The position numbers and the translations under genes were made by a program. Positions 55,061 to 64,000 of a DNA stretch of 64,000 nucleotides are shown here, in pieces. The notes beneath the pieces were generated by a model. It searched no databases and had not been told where the DNA came from. It worked only from the letters and a program-made list of their open reading frames with translations. Source of the DNA: Chrysophaeum taylorii (Eukaryota > Sar > Pelagophyceae > Pelagomonadales > Pelagomonadaceae); the NCBI GenBank assembly GCA_029834535.1, contig JAQMWT010000130.1, forward strand, positions 1 to 64,000, written 5' to 3'. Positions within the stretch are counted from its first letter, which is position 1; every line of letters begins with the position of its first letter.

Positions 55061-55390
55061 ATGCTTCGACGAGCCGTGCGGGTGACAGCCATACGAACGA
55101 ATTTTCATGCTACAGCCGACGACACGCTCGAGGCCGTGTTGAACGGCGCGATTGCCCTCGAGGCAACCACAGATCTCGATTCAGAACTCTCGAGCGGCGT
55201 GCTCACGCTCCGCCGCGACGCGCAAACCTGGGTCCTCAACAAGCAGTCCCCCAACCAACAGTTGTGGCTCTCGAGCCCCTATAGTGGCCCCGCGCGCTTC
55301 GAACTCTCTGATGGCGCCTGGCGCCACACGCGCGACGGCTCCTGCCTCCGCGACCTCCTCAAACACGAGCTTGGCCTAGAATACGACTAG
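55061..55390 (+). CDS. FXN: Frataxin (mitochondrial iron-sulfur assembly)
   Basis: 109 residues, intronless. The short basic leader (MLRRAVRVTAIR) fits a mitochondrial presequence. The frataxin fold follows: helix 1 with acidic residues (HATADDTLEAVLNGAIALE, about 16-34), then SSGVLTLRR (44-52), the signature WVLNKQSPNQQLWLSSPYSG (57-76) and the final helix CLRDLLKHELGLEYD (95-109). Frataxin binds the NFS1-ISCU cysteine desulfurase complex in the mitochondrial matrix and speeds Fe-S cluster assembly. It is short beside animal frataxins, mainly in the leader. The start is supported by the leader and by a lack of any in-frame ATG upstream in this frame. The flanks are transposon-free for 600 bp. 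Confidence 0.9.
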   Translation: MLRRAVRVTAIRTNFHATADDTLEAVLNGAIALEATTDLDSELSSGVLTLRRDAQTWVLNKQSPNQQLWLSSPYSGPARFELSDGAWRHTRDGSCLRDLLKHELGLEYD

Positions 55391-56339
55391 TTTATTCTAA
55401 TAATTCCAAGAGATGCGTTTTTAATTGTTGGCGCCCGCCAACTTGAGGACCACCTCGAGATGGCCACCCCGACCTGCGGGGTACTCGACTCTTCAAGCGC
55501 AAGTTCAACGCCCTAGCTGCCTCGAAGAACGCAACTAACTCCCCAAGCACATAGATAAACGTACTCGACCCGACGAGGACATCGATACACGCGTGCCCGA
55601 TCCGACGAGGACATCGATACCCGTTAATGCCCAGCACCGGCTCGTGCTCCGCCCGTTACGGACGGACGCCCATCGTCTCCGCGCGTATCCACCGTCATCA
55701 ATCCCGCCCGAGGTCCACCGCGAACTACCCAAGTCTCGACCCATGCACTCGGTCCGACATCCACGACCCGTCCAAAGAGCCCGACAGCTGCATCACCCGA
55801 TACTTCGAGGCAGCCAATGCCCTCGAACTGGACACCGAGTCCGGCATATCCCTCCCTCCCTCCCTCCCTCCCTCCGCGCAACCCAAACATCGCTCCAAGA
55901 TCATCAGCAAGTCACAAGCAAGTTCATATGGACACTACCAACCCACCACTTCACAGTGGGCCTCCCAGACCACTGCACTGGTTGATCTGGGCAAACCTGC
56001 ACCCACAATCATCATTCCTCATTGTCTTTATGGCACGTCAACAACAACAACAACAACAACAAGATCGCCTGATGTTTTTCCGTGCAGCCTGCTTAGTAGT
56101 CAAGGAAATCAACGTGAACCGCGCTCACAGTTCAGTTCACATGCATCGCTGTCTTGTGCAACGATTTCAACGCCCCTCACCTTTACGTCTCCCATCGTCG
56201 TGACACGTACGTTCGAACGACCTTCATGCTTATTGCCCAAAGCACCCAAGCATCATTCGAGGTCATGCTAACCCCGAGTTGAGCGCCGGCCTCTCGGTCT
56301 TTGAGCCGTCGATTCGAGCGAAGTTGCTTGCCGGTGGCG
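55391..56339. other. No recognisable gene; CTCC and CAA runs
   Basis: Overlapping frames on both strands at 55593-56271 without any motif. Simple repeats: TACCCGACGAGGACATCGATA-like duplication at about 55563-55620, CTCC array 55850-55876, CAA array 56040-56062. Confidence 0.4.
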
Positions 56340-56950
56340 AACCACATCTTGTTGATATTATGTACGGTCTCTTCAAAAAGCCGTGGCGCGCCGCCGAAAG
56401 GCCTCGGACTTGGGCAAGCGCTTGACGTAGGCCGCGTTGAGCGCCTTGATCATATCGATGGAGAAAAAAGTGTTGACGATGCTGAAAGGCAGAGCGCAAC
56501 CAACCATGAATTTGGTGGTCTTCTCGTTGATAAGATTGGCACGGCGCCTCTCACACCTGTCAGTGACTTCGGTGACGACTCTAGCTTGCTTCGACACACG
56601 ACTTGCGACGACGGAGCCGTCCCAGTCTTCTGCAACAACCAAGGCGCGGGCGATGTCGCTGTCGAGGCGCGAAGGTCGTGGACAGCGGCGGGCCGCTTAT
56701 TTATTCGTGGCCCATACACACCCCGAGATATTCTTAGCTGACGACTTGCTCGCGAGCGTGCACGTATTAACGCCATCATCGGGTGTGTGATTGCAATCTG
56801 GCAGGACGATGTGCTCAGCCCATTGAGTTGTTGGCTTGAACTTTTTGCCCGTGCATGCGTGCGTGCAGCCGCGTGCCGCACATCTCCCATTCGAACGTGC
56901 CGTCGCCCTTAGGCGTTGTGATCACGTAGTCGCTCACCGAACTCCTGGGG
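56340..56950 (-). mobile_element. hAT-like transposase N-terminal remnant
   Basis: The minus frame 56373-56642 reads RRANLINEKTTKFMVGCALP then FSIVNTFFSIDMIKALNAAY and VKRLPKSEAFRR. This is the segment found just after the BED zinc finger in many hAT and DUF659 transposases (FV--GIPF-VV---F---IKALNPAY). Further upstream at about 56850-56920, YVITTPKGDGTFEWEMCGTRLHAR is a possible degraded BED finger. Truncated: the catalytic hAT core and dimerisation domain are absent, and stops separate the parts. Confidence 0.65.
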
Positions 56951-57099
56951 AGGACAGGGCCGTCCCCCCTTGAACATGGTCACCATAATAACGGTCTCCA
57001 GCGTGTGCAACTTCAACAGGAGGCGGCGAGCGTGTGGCCACAGAAGAGAAACGGAAGAGAAAAATGCTCCCTGACCACAAACGGACGTCCTGCAACGTT

Positions 57100-57261
57100 T
57101 TTTTTTTGTGAGCGTTTCAATGTCAACCGGACGCGAGAAGATGTTTAAACCGGCCGGTAAAATCCAAGTTAAATCCGGTTTAAAACCGGGGTTTAAAACA
57201 TGTACTAAAGTACTAAAACTAAACCCTAACCTTTGATACCGGTATTTTAGGTGCGGTACAC
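57100..57261. other. AT-rich spacer with CCGGTTT/AAACCGG motifs
   Basis: Repeated TTTAAA and CCGG words, including CCGGTTTAAAACCGG at about 57176-57190 (7-bp arms around one A) and CTAAACCCTAACC at about 57219-57231. No gene. Confidence 0.5.
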
Positions 57262-57348
57262 TGACAACTGGAATCCCACGAGCCATAAGGGAATGACGTA
57301 GGGATACTAGATACGTGGTGCAGGGATAAGTGTCATAGCTTCCTCACA
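57262..57348 (-). repeat. Copia LTR, about 87 bp
   Basis: On the minus strand starts TGTGAGGAAGCTATGACACT and ends CCAGTTGTCA. Intermediate in tail sequence to 1952-2049. Confidence 0.7.
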
Positions 57349-58082
57349 CAGGTGCTAGAAAAGAAAGAAAAAGAAAAAAGGGGTGAGGTGGCGTCAAGAG
57401 AGGCAAAAAGGTGGCAGGAGAGGCATGAGAAATCAGGACGTGAGATAGCGAGCACGAAGCAGAAGGAAGGGGTGGGCTTCCGTATTGCGGGTGAAGATAT
57501 CGCCAAGATTGTCAAGAAACGGGGAATGTGTTGGAGGTCAATGATTTTATTGCGCTGATATTCTGACGTGCTAATAAAAGCGAATGTCAATGTGACGGGT
57601 ACGTCGAGTCATGCATTGAAGAAGCCGGACTTGGGTGTCACGGTGGTGCGGTTATCGACATACTTAGGAACAGTGTGACGAGGGAGATCAAAGTCGTCAG
57701 AAAGTTTGAGAAGCCAGGAAAGTTCAGCAGTGGTTGCGTAAGGAGCGAACAAATCGGCTTCAAAAGATGAACGCGCCAGCAAATACTGAGAGCGTGAGCA
57801 ATAAGAGATCATATAGTTACCAAGCAGAAAACAGGAGCCAGATGTTGAATGGCGATCATCAGGGTTATCGGCCCAGCTGGAGTCGGAATAACCACACAGA
57901 CGAAGGTTAGAATCGCGACCAAAAACGAGGGCAAGATCTTGAGTACCATTGAGGTAGCGGAGCGTGTGACTCAAGGCGTGCCAGTGTGGCTTACCGGGAT
58001 TGTCCGTGAAACGCGCACACTGATTAACATTCCAAGTGATATCGGGGCGTGTCATAACAGAAATAAACAAGACACAACCAAC
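57262..58082 (-). mobile_element. Ty1/Copia 3' fragment (broken)
   Basis: A fossil covering RNase H and the 3' LTR. On the minus strand 57609-58070 reads ISVMTRPDITWNVNQCARF, GLTQ-like LRYLNGTQDLALVFGRDSNL and GYSDSSWADNPDDRHSTSG. The LTR is 57262-57348, with the same first 36 bases as the other LTRs. The element stops at about 58082 where unrelated sequence begins. It has few breaks over its length. Closely related to 25440-28180. Confidence 0.88.
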
Positions 58083-59700
58083 AATACGACGACGGAGATG
58101 TGGCGACGGCTCTTGAGCTCGGGCATGACGCTTGCGCAGAACTTGTTGAACATAGTCGCCGTCGTGGCATTTTCAGTGTCGTTGAACAGTGGCATTCTAA
58201 GCGTGACGATACGATCATTGGCGTCGGCGGTGACCCGGGAGAAGAGCGTGTCGTCTAGCAGGGTGTGCGCCGCGTCGACTTCCGTCCGCAAGCTCCAAAG
58301 GCCTGCTTTGGTGAATCGATTCGCGTGCGGCACAGTTATTAGCCAGCCGGACACAAACTTGACATCTTCGAACTCGGGGTCAATGAGCTGCTCGGACGAA
58401 AGTCCACTTGCTTTTCGTCGAAGTTCGAAGCCTGGTTTTCCGCATTCGCGAAGTCCTTCTTGCACCGATAAATGAAGCGGGCCTTGAGTTCCTGCTGTGT
58501 CGAGAGGAGGATCTTGACGCGGAAACCTTTGATTCTCGGCGAGATCCTTGAGGACGAAGATCCGATCCTGCGCAAACACCACGTATACATGCATAAATGG
58601 TACAGCATGGCGATGTTTCAACATAATATTCGATAGGTCGAAATTGACGTAGTTTGACGGCTGAAACCGGCTAAACATGGCTGAAAAGAATAAACACTGG
58701 ATTGTAACGGCCCAGTACTCCGCATCCCCGACCCAGTTCTTGTACACTAATTCTCTTGATGTTCTGAGCACGCTTCGGACATACTTCGCAGTACAAATAT
58801 GGCTTGAGAATCGCGGCGAGCACCTTGCTCGTGACGTCGATCTCGGTCTTTTTCTCGTGGTTGCCGCCTTGCTGGCCGTCGATGGATGCTAGGACGGCGT
58901 CCTTGAGAATATTTTCAAGATGCCTGGCCGAATAGTTGGACTTGGCCTAGGTGGCCGTTGGCTTGAAATCCCCAGAGAATGCAGGCGTGAGGTACGGCGG
59001 CCGTGCACGTGCCGGCAGGGCCGTCACACCCGCGTGACACCTGGAAGACGCGTAAGAACTCGCAGTCTTTGGACTTGGAGACAATGTCCATCCGCCGCTT
59101 TGTGGACCTGGAATTCTCGAGAGAAGGTGGCCGTCTTTCTCGGCTTCCTCCAGGACGTTTTAACTGAAAGTCCCACTTTGATTTGAAGCCATTCCCCACG
59201 GTCACCACCACCTCGTTGGTCGATCTCCCTCAGATGAGCCGAAATTTCCGCGGCTCGCGGCCTTCGTAAGTTTCGGTGCAGTCGCGAGACTTGCCTGTCC
59301 TCCTAACGGGCCTTTTCCTTTGGTCTTTTCATTCACAGCCTTCTCGAACGCCAACTGAATGTCATCTTCGTCGCTGTCCCCGAAGTCTATCGTAGACCCG
59401 AGGGACTCCCGCCGTGCCTCCATGGGACTCCCACACCTCCCTGGCCTGTCAGCCTCGCAGTACTGTGGTTTTGTTTGAAGAAAGTGCGGTGCACAATCCA
59501 GGGTTAATGCGCGGTGCCGCTCGTCGTCGCGTCCGAAGACTATGCGAAGAAGAACACGACATTCTCGTCGTATCCCGCCTGAATCAATCGCGAGTCCATC
59601 GAATAAGCCCGCGCGCAGTACGGACAATCTCCTGCGCGGAGGGCGCCTCAAGAAAACGTCGGAGATCCCCTCGGGAACCGAACGGAGAGCCACCACCCGA
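58083..59700 (-). pseudogene. Coding-like remnant, unknown protein
   Basis: The minus strand has several convincing segments in different frames. At 59240-59420 it reads STIDFGDSDEDDIQLAFEKA and VNEKTKGKGPLGGQASLATA. At 58780-58930 it reads LENILKDAVLASIDGQQGG, TEIDVTSKVLAAILKPYLYC. At 58090-58400 it reads IDPEFEDVKFVSGWLITVPH and TLLDDTLFSRVTADANDRIV. The 239-codon frame at 58052-58771 covers the last part and runs into the Copia fragment. The gene seems to be cut at its 3' end by that element and broken by frame changes; introns cannot be ruled out. No family recognised. Confidence 0.35.
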
Positions 59701-60038
59701 AGACCTATAACAACAAGTGCGCGTGGGCGGCCTAGCGATTTTAGTACACAACTTCTGTGACCACCGCGCCATGCAGCTTTCGGGGCGGCACGGTTTCACA
59801 CCATGCCGTGCGCGGATGTGACGACGGGTGGCCACGGCACGGAAACTGGCGTGCGGGTTACTATTTTGGTGCAGGTCGTGAACCACCTGGGCTTAGTAGT
59901 TAAGATATCATTCGAATAATCAAACTAAGCCATCGACGTTTCCCCAACTAAGTCATCACGAAGAAGGTCTAATTAAACGACGCGGAATCTAACCAATCCA
60001 CCCTTGCCCTAAATTGCACTTCTTGTCCCCACCCTAAT
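59701..60038. other. Spacer, 5' flank of RPS15
   Basis: No gene seen; GC falls towards the RPS15 start. Contains GCCCTAAATTGC at about 60008-60019. Confidence 0.4.
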
Positions 60039-60060
60039 AAGAAGGGTAAGCGTAATAATT
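60008..60060 (+). promoter_or_regulatory. CCCTAA (telo-box-like) motifs upstream of RPS15
   Basis: GCCCTAAATT and ACCCTAATAAG lie about 70 and 45 bp before the RPS15 ATG. Telo-boxes (AAACCCTAA) are known in promoters of plant ribosomal-protein genes; the role here is inferred. Confidence 0.45.
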
Positions 60061-60080
60061 TTGGGAGAGTCGCCGAAAAG

Positions 60081-60533
60081 ATGGACGAAGATCTCGAACG
60101 CGCCGCCGCGCTCCGCAAGAAGCGGACGTTCAAGAAGTTTATGTTCCGCGGCACCGAGCTCGACAAGCTGCTGGACCTGAATCACGAAGAATTCGCGAAG
60201 CTCATCCACAGTCGCGCTCGTCGCCGGATTTATCGTGGTTTAAAGTCCAAGCCGAAGCGTTTCATCGCTCGGCTTCGCAAGGCGAAGAAGGCGTGCGGGC
60301 CGATGGACAAGCCCGAGCCCGTCAAGACTCATCTCCGTGACATGATAATAATGCCGGAGATGATCGGGTCGATCGTGGCGGTGTACAACGGCAAGCTCTT
60401 CAACGGCATCGAGATCAAGCCCGAGATGGTAGGCCACTATCTCGGCGAATTCTCGTGCACCTACAAGCCCGTCCGCCACGGCCGCCCGGGGATCGGCTCC
60501 ACCAACTCATCCCGCTTCATTCCCCTCAAGTAA
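60081..60533 (+). CDS. RPS15: 40S ribosomal protein S15 (uS19)
   Basis: 150 residues, intronless and intact. The N-terminal eukaryotic extension ([20 protein letters not shown]) is followed by the core: [53 protein letters not shown], then the S19 signature [20 protein letters not shown] and the C-terminus RFIPLK. This is a cytosolic small-subunit protein at the head of the 40S, near the decoding site. Length and every conserved block are normal for eukaryotes. The start (AAAAGATGGACGAAG) has a good context. Likely strongly expressed, in line with the CCCTAA boxes upstream. It is the firmest gene call in the window and shows the base calling here is good. Confidence 0.98.
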   Translation: MDEDLERAAALRKKRTFKKFMFRGTELDKLLDLNHEEFAKLIHSRARRRIYRGLKSKPKRFIARLRKAKKACGPMDKPEPVKTHLRDMIIMPEMIGSIVAVYNGKLFNGIEIKPEMVGHYLGEFSCTYKPVRHGRPGIGSTNSSRFIPLK

Positions 60534-60539
60534 TATGCT

Positions 60540-61258
60540 TCTGCTTAAGTTCGGGTGTCCAGAAGTAGCCACGCTGGGGGGATTCGATCCAAGGTGGACA
60601 TCTGTTTTTTCCCGAGAGCGACCTCTCGCTCTCGCTCTCGCAAGAAAGGCGACGACGTAGTGGAAATCGGTTGGCTGTTTATTGCGAGCGACGAAACCCT
60701 CGTTCGGCACCTTGTTTCGGCGCGCAGCGTGCCCCCCAGAGGCCTGTCCTCCTCGGCACATACCACCGAGGGCATGGACGGTGTTTCGCGTTCTTCTACG
60801 GTCGTACTTTGGTTGCTGTTTGAGCATTCGACAATGCCTCAAAAGTTTCGTTTTCGCGTCGACGACCCAGATGTTGCTATCAAACGCCGCCCGCCCAGCG
60901 GCCGAAGCGCCTGGTCCGATATCCTTTTGAAAGAGACACTCGAGCAACGTGGGGTCGCGCCGAAACCCTCGCGTACGATCGATCCTCGGTATCAACCGCT
61001 GCAAACACAGCAAGCCCAAGATCCTCCTCCAGGAACGCGCTCGCACGCCAAGCCAGGGCTTCATCAAGAATCTTTGAGCAGCGTAACGCTGAGTGGCCCA
61101 AGGACGACGACGCTACCGAGGCGCAGGAGAAGAAGGACTGGAAGAGCTGAAGCAACAGACCTACGACTTGCCAAGCTCGTGGGTTCAAGCTTCTTCGATT
61201 CTGAAATGACGTCAAGGTCTTGAAGAGAGGAGTTTCGTCACCTAGAGAAATTGAAGTG
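60540..61258. other. Overlapping open frames, no recognised gene
   Basis: A plus frame of 222 codons (60555-61223) includes MPQKFRFRVDDPDVAIKRRP and SDILLKETLEQRG; a minus frame of 186 codons overlaps it. The plus reading is more protein-like but changes frame near 61000. No family recognised. Confidence 0.3.
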
Positions 61259-61405
61259 ATGATGTCTTCTGTTGTGCTGCCGTCGGCGCTGCCCCGGCGC
61301 CTCGCGCCTCGGACGCTCCTCGTCGCAGGTCTCGCACTCCTCTGCGTCGCCTTTGTCGTCTCCCTCGGACCTGACCACTGCTACGTTCGACGCGGATATC
61401 ATTAG
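61259..61405 (+). CDS. Small single-pass membrane ORF (hypothetical)
   Basis: 48 residues from the ATG at 61259. Basic head (LPRRLAPR) followed by one hydrophobic helix (TLLVAGLALLCVAFVVSLG) and a short polar tail. This is the shape of a signal anchor, so it may be the first exon of a longer type II membrane protein or a truncated gene end. There is no support beyond the hydrophobic segment. Confidence 0.25.
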   Translation: MMSSVVLPSALPRRLAPRTLLVAGLALLCVAFVVSLGPDHCYVRRGYH

Positions 61406-61596
61406 TTAATAAGCGAACAGCTGCTGGGTCGCCGCCTCCTCCTGCGACACCTGAATAATTGAAGCTTTTTCACGAGGCGGGTATGCTGCGCACGGGTGGT
61501 GTGTGTAATCGCGACGACAAAGGCTGGCGTCCTTGCTTATCGCGCAGCATTGATATCCACGGCACCTCTTGGAGGGAGGATAGTCGAAAAACTAAA

Positions 61597-61850
61597 CTCG
61601 AGACCCGGGAGCCAGGCCCGTCGACAGGAGCCAGTCCAGAATCATCACGGCGGGTCTCTAGACGAGGGGCGCCGAAAGGTGGGTCGGCGGAGAGTGGTCT
61701 GATCTGATCTGATCGGATCTGATCTGGTCGGATCGGATCGGATCGGATCATCAGGCTTGTCGTCATGCGACGCGGACCGCAACGTGACTGAGAACCAACT
61801 CGTGTCGATAATGTTCCGTCCCCCGGCCAGATACCCTCGCAGTGAGGAGG
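61597..61850 (-). repeat. Dispersed repeat, copy 2, with GATC-rich expansion
   Basis: Matches 21341-21570 block by block on the minus strand. A simple-repeat expansion of GATCT/GATCG pentamers at 61697-61750 interrupts it between its two halves. It lies about 110 bp beyond the NAA10 stop. Confidence 0.75.
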
Positions 61851-61960
61851 CACCGTCGTCCTCATGCGGTCGGTCGGTCGGTCGGCTCAGAGGTTTTGTT
61901 TGGTAGGTCCTCACGCAGTCACAGTGTACAACCAATGCAGACCAGAAGGTATTAGGCATA

Positions 61961-62546
61961 CTAGACAACGACTTCCTTGGAAGGGAGATGGAGGGTCGCG
62001 GCCATGAGATAGGCCGCCTCGCCGTCGGCGTAATAGCCGCGGACGACGGTATGGATCGTGTAGCCGAGACTCGAGTAGAGTTTGAGCGCTTTAAAATTCG
62101 AGCATCGGACGTGCAAGCGCGAGACGCTGACGTCGCGCTTGACGAGCTGCGCGTGGACCGAGTGCATGAGACGGCGCGCTAGCCCTAACCTGCGCCACTC
62201 GCGGTTCACGGCCAGGGAAGTTATGTGGCCGAGATTCTCGTCCAAACCTGTGACTTGTGAAAACGAAAAGACAAAACTCACGGCCGAGAACGTATCCGGC
62301 GACGGCGCCGTCGGCGCGGGCGACAAAACTCAGATCTGGCCATTGCTTGAGGTGTCGTTCGTAGAATGAATCCGCGTAATTCTCGGGCAAAGATGCGCGG
62401 TTGCACCTTTGAATTTCTTCTATGTCCCCGAACCCGGCGGCTTCGATCGTCACCTCGTTTGTGGTCGTCGCGAGCCGCCGCACGGTCCATCGCCCGCGGT
62501 CACACAGAGCGCTCGCGAGCGGCAAGAAAAAGCTGGCTCGTACCAT
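61961..62546 (-). CDS. NAA10-like N-terminal acetyltransferase (one 34-bp intron)
   Basis: A GNAT enzyme most like NAA10/ARD1, the catalytic subunit of NatA, which acetylates Ser, Ala, Thr and Gly N-termini at the ribosome. Exon 1 is 62282-62546 and exon 2 is 61961-62247, joined through a CG/T arginine codon to 183 residues. Residues 50-56 read RASLPENY (the NAA10 substrate loop LPENY). GHITSLAV and the acetyl-CoA loop RRLGLARRL follow, then LHVRCSNFKALKLYSSLGY and GYYADGEAAYLM, near-identical to NAA10 (YYADGEDAY). Odd: the first 30 residues are an extra hydrophobic/basic leader (MVRASFFLPLASALC), not seen in cytosolic NAA10, so an organellar isoform is possible. The ATG at 62672 is rejected as UTR. 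Confidence 0.85.
62248..62281 (-). other. 34-bp GT-AG intron of the NAA10-like gene
   Basis: On the minus strand it reads GTGAGTTTTGTC...AAGTCACAG, with a consensus donor and a pyrimidine-rich middle. Without removing it the frame shifts and homology is lost. An upstream AG (ACAAG) 6 bp before the acceptor would also keep the frame, adding two residues. Confidence 0.8.
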
Positions 62547-62604
62547 TCTTTTTAAAGAAAGAAAACAAACAAATCTCCCTCGGGGGGGGGGTGTCCCGAA
62601 ATAT

Positions 62605-62640
62605 TTATTCCTTGCCCTAAACAGGGTTAGGGTTAGTGGC
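62605..62640 (-). promoter_or_regulatory. Telo-box-like cluster upstream of NAA10
   Basis: The minus strand reads CTAACCCTAACCCTGTTTAGGG, giving two CCCTAA units and one inverted one, about 65-90 bp before the ATG. Likely core-promoter element by analogy with RPS15. Confidence 0.45.
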
Positions 62641-62647
62641 TGGAAGA

Positions 62648-64000
62648 TCGCTCTAGTAGGGAAGAGAATCAATCACAAGAGAAGAAGAAGGCGAAGGAGA
62701 AAGCCAGAAACCCGGAAGAAAGCATTATGAGGGCAACAAAAAGAGCGCATGAGGTGTAGAACGGAGGGGACTGGTTCAGAGTCGGGGCCGCCAATACCAC
62801 CCATGTTATGGGACCATCCAAGTCCGCCGCTTGTACTCGGGCGGGGGAATGATCCAGAACGCATGTGGTGGTAAGCACGGAAAAGCGTAGATTTATTTCA
62901 TTCGCGCGCCTGGAGCTGCTGCGGCGAGGTGGCTCTCTCGAAAGGCGTAGGAAGCACGCACCAACTCCGGCTCGACCTTGAAAAGTCGGGCACCAAAGAC
63001 TGGCGGTGGCGCGCGGGGTAGGGGGTCAAGGACACGAATGTTTCCCTTCTCAAATAGTTTCTTTCCTCGTATTCTTCTTTCTAGAGACCAGTCCTGCCAC
63101 TAAATCAGCGTCGGCCGGCTTTATAGGCGTTTCTAGACCATTCGAATCGTCATTCACTGCCTCCCTCGCCCGTAAGCGGCAGCGACCCTATCCTCCGGAG
63201 CTTTGCGGAGTCGCATGCGTTCAACGCGGTGCGCCACAGAAAAAAAACTCGTTGTTGTAGTGCGCATATATGAAGTGGCGAACGAATCGGGAGGTAACAA
63301 AAGAACTGAAGAACCATCCCGTCTCACCGTGTGAGTCTGGCAGGTTAGAGTTCAGTAGAGAACAGCAAAAATCACTGTGCCTCTGGTAGAGAGAGAATGA
63401 TGGCAGTGGTAGTGCTGCCTTTCGTCCTGTCCTCTAACGACAACGACGACACAAAGAGCAGCAGCACGGTGGTGTGCGACACAGCGATGATTTAGTGGTT
63501 GTAAGTGTGTGGAAGTGATGGTGTTTAAGGGGGGTGGGGGTGGGGGGTTCCTAACCCTAAATGGAATTTTCTATCTCTACGACGCCCTCGGCAGATTGAT
63601 TGAATGAACTCGGGGATGAGCGAAATCTGGAACAAACAAAAACAAATGTCGGGCCAAGGACAAATGGATGTCGAGTCGTGAGGAGGCGTTGAAGGAAAGT
63701 GTGCGAAATGCGTGAAAGAGATAGAGGAAAACGAAACGCGGGTGGTGTGTGACGTGAGAAAGGAGAAAGAGCGGGCGATCAAAGAAAGGAAAAAGCATCG
63801 ATCGTGCGAGTAAGAAGAAGAAAAGTGGAGGAAGATGCTAAGTAGGCTAACGATGAAGTATGGCGAATGTTGTGCGAGAGAGCAGATCGTCATCTTGCGT
63901 CGTCCGTCTGGGGTTGGCCATAAATATGAAAACTCTAAATTTGCTGTAGCTTTGGGTTCGTAGTCTCGTGTAAGTCGCCAGTGGCTATCATCATCGAAAG
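62648..64000. other. No recognisable gene
   Basis: Short frames only. AACCCTAAATGG at about 63553-63564 and a G-rich run at 63529-63548 are present. The 122-codon minus frame at 63525-63893 is Ser/Phe-rich with no domain and is probably UTR or chance. The right flank may be the promoter of a gene beyond the window. Confidence 0.4.

Noticed and set aside
62605-62640. CCCTAA repeats as a telomere or chromosome end
   Set aside because: Only two or three units, placed just upstream of a gene and repeated singly at other gene starts, so a promoter motif is likelier.
62547-62672. Upstream in-frame ATG of the NAA10-like gene (62672)
   Set aside because: The extra 42 residues would be coded by the telo-box and poly-G region, which looks like promoter and 5' UTR.

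Overview
This looks like a nuclear window from a GC-rich unicellular eukaryote, most likely a stramenopile or similar microalga or protist. The evidence is a cytosolic ribosomal protein uS19 (RPS15), a mitochondrial-type frataxin, an MPV17/PMP22 membrane protein, a PX-domain sorting nexin and an NAA10-like acetyltransferase with one GT-AG intron, set among Copia, Helitron, LINE and hAT remnants and long microsatellites. The lineage is an inference, not a proof.

Layout. 1-2049 is the 3' part of a Copia element. 2050-25440 is a large gene-poor tract of decayed, coding-like sequence in which no intact gene was recognised. It holds remnants with ankyrin-repeat motifs and membrane segments, plus two diverged copies of a divergently oriented block (about 7.2-10.4 kb and 22.0-24.6 kb), with a third partial copy near 14.1-15.0 kb. 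25440-28180 is a second Copia remnant. 29295-30530 holds an intact glycosyltransferase of the fucosyltransferase superfamily. 30950-33942 is a structurally complete but broken Copia element with only 75-bp LTRs and a 5-bp target duplication. 34083-35745 is a Helitron fragment abutted by LINE 3' ends, followed by a coiled-coil reading frame (35765-36214). 37880-42880 is mostly LINE and other retroelement debris. 43369-44514 is an intact sorting-nexin-like gene. 46157-50438 is a second nest of Helitron and LINE pieces, bracketed by two copies of a small Tudor-like reading frame (47439 and 50629).

The right third is the most gene-like part: MPV17-like (51888-52433), frataxin (55061-55390), RPS15 (60081-60533) and NAA10-like (61961-62546), with a hAT remnant (about 56340-56950) and a Copia 3' end (57262-58082) between them. 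The intact genes are compact, mostly intronless and close to transposon debris. CCCTAA (telo-box-like) motifs lie just upstream of RPS15, NAA10 and the sorting nexin. The genes do not form one pathway; they are ordinary housekeeping genes in a repeat-rich neighbourhood.

Main points for a second look: the very short LTRs and missing purine tract of the Copia family, the duplicated divergent block, the Helitron copies with a roughly 19-bp subterminal array, the duplicated Tudor-like frame with in-frame length changes, and a 34-nt intron.
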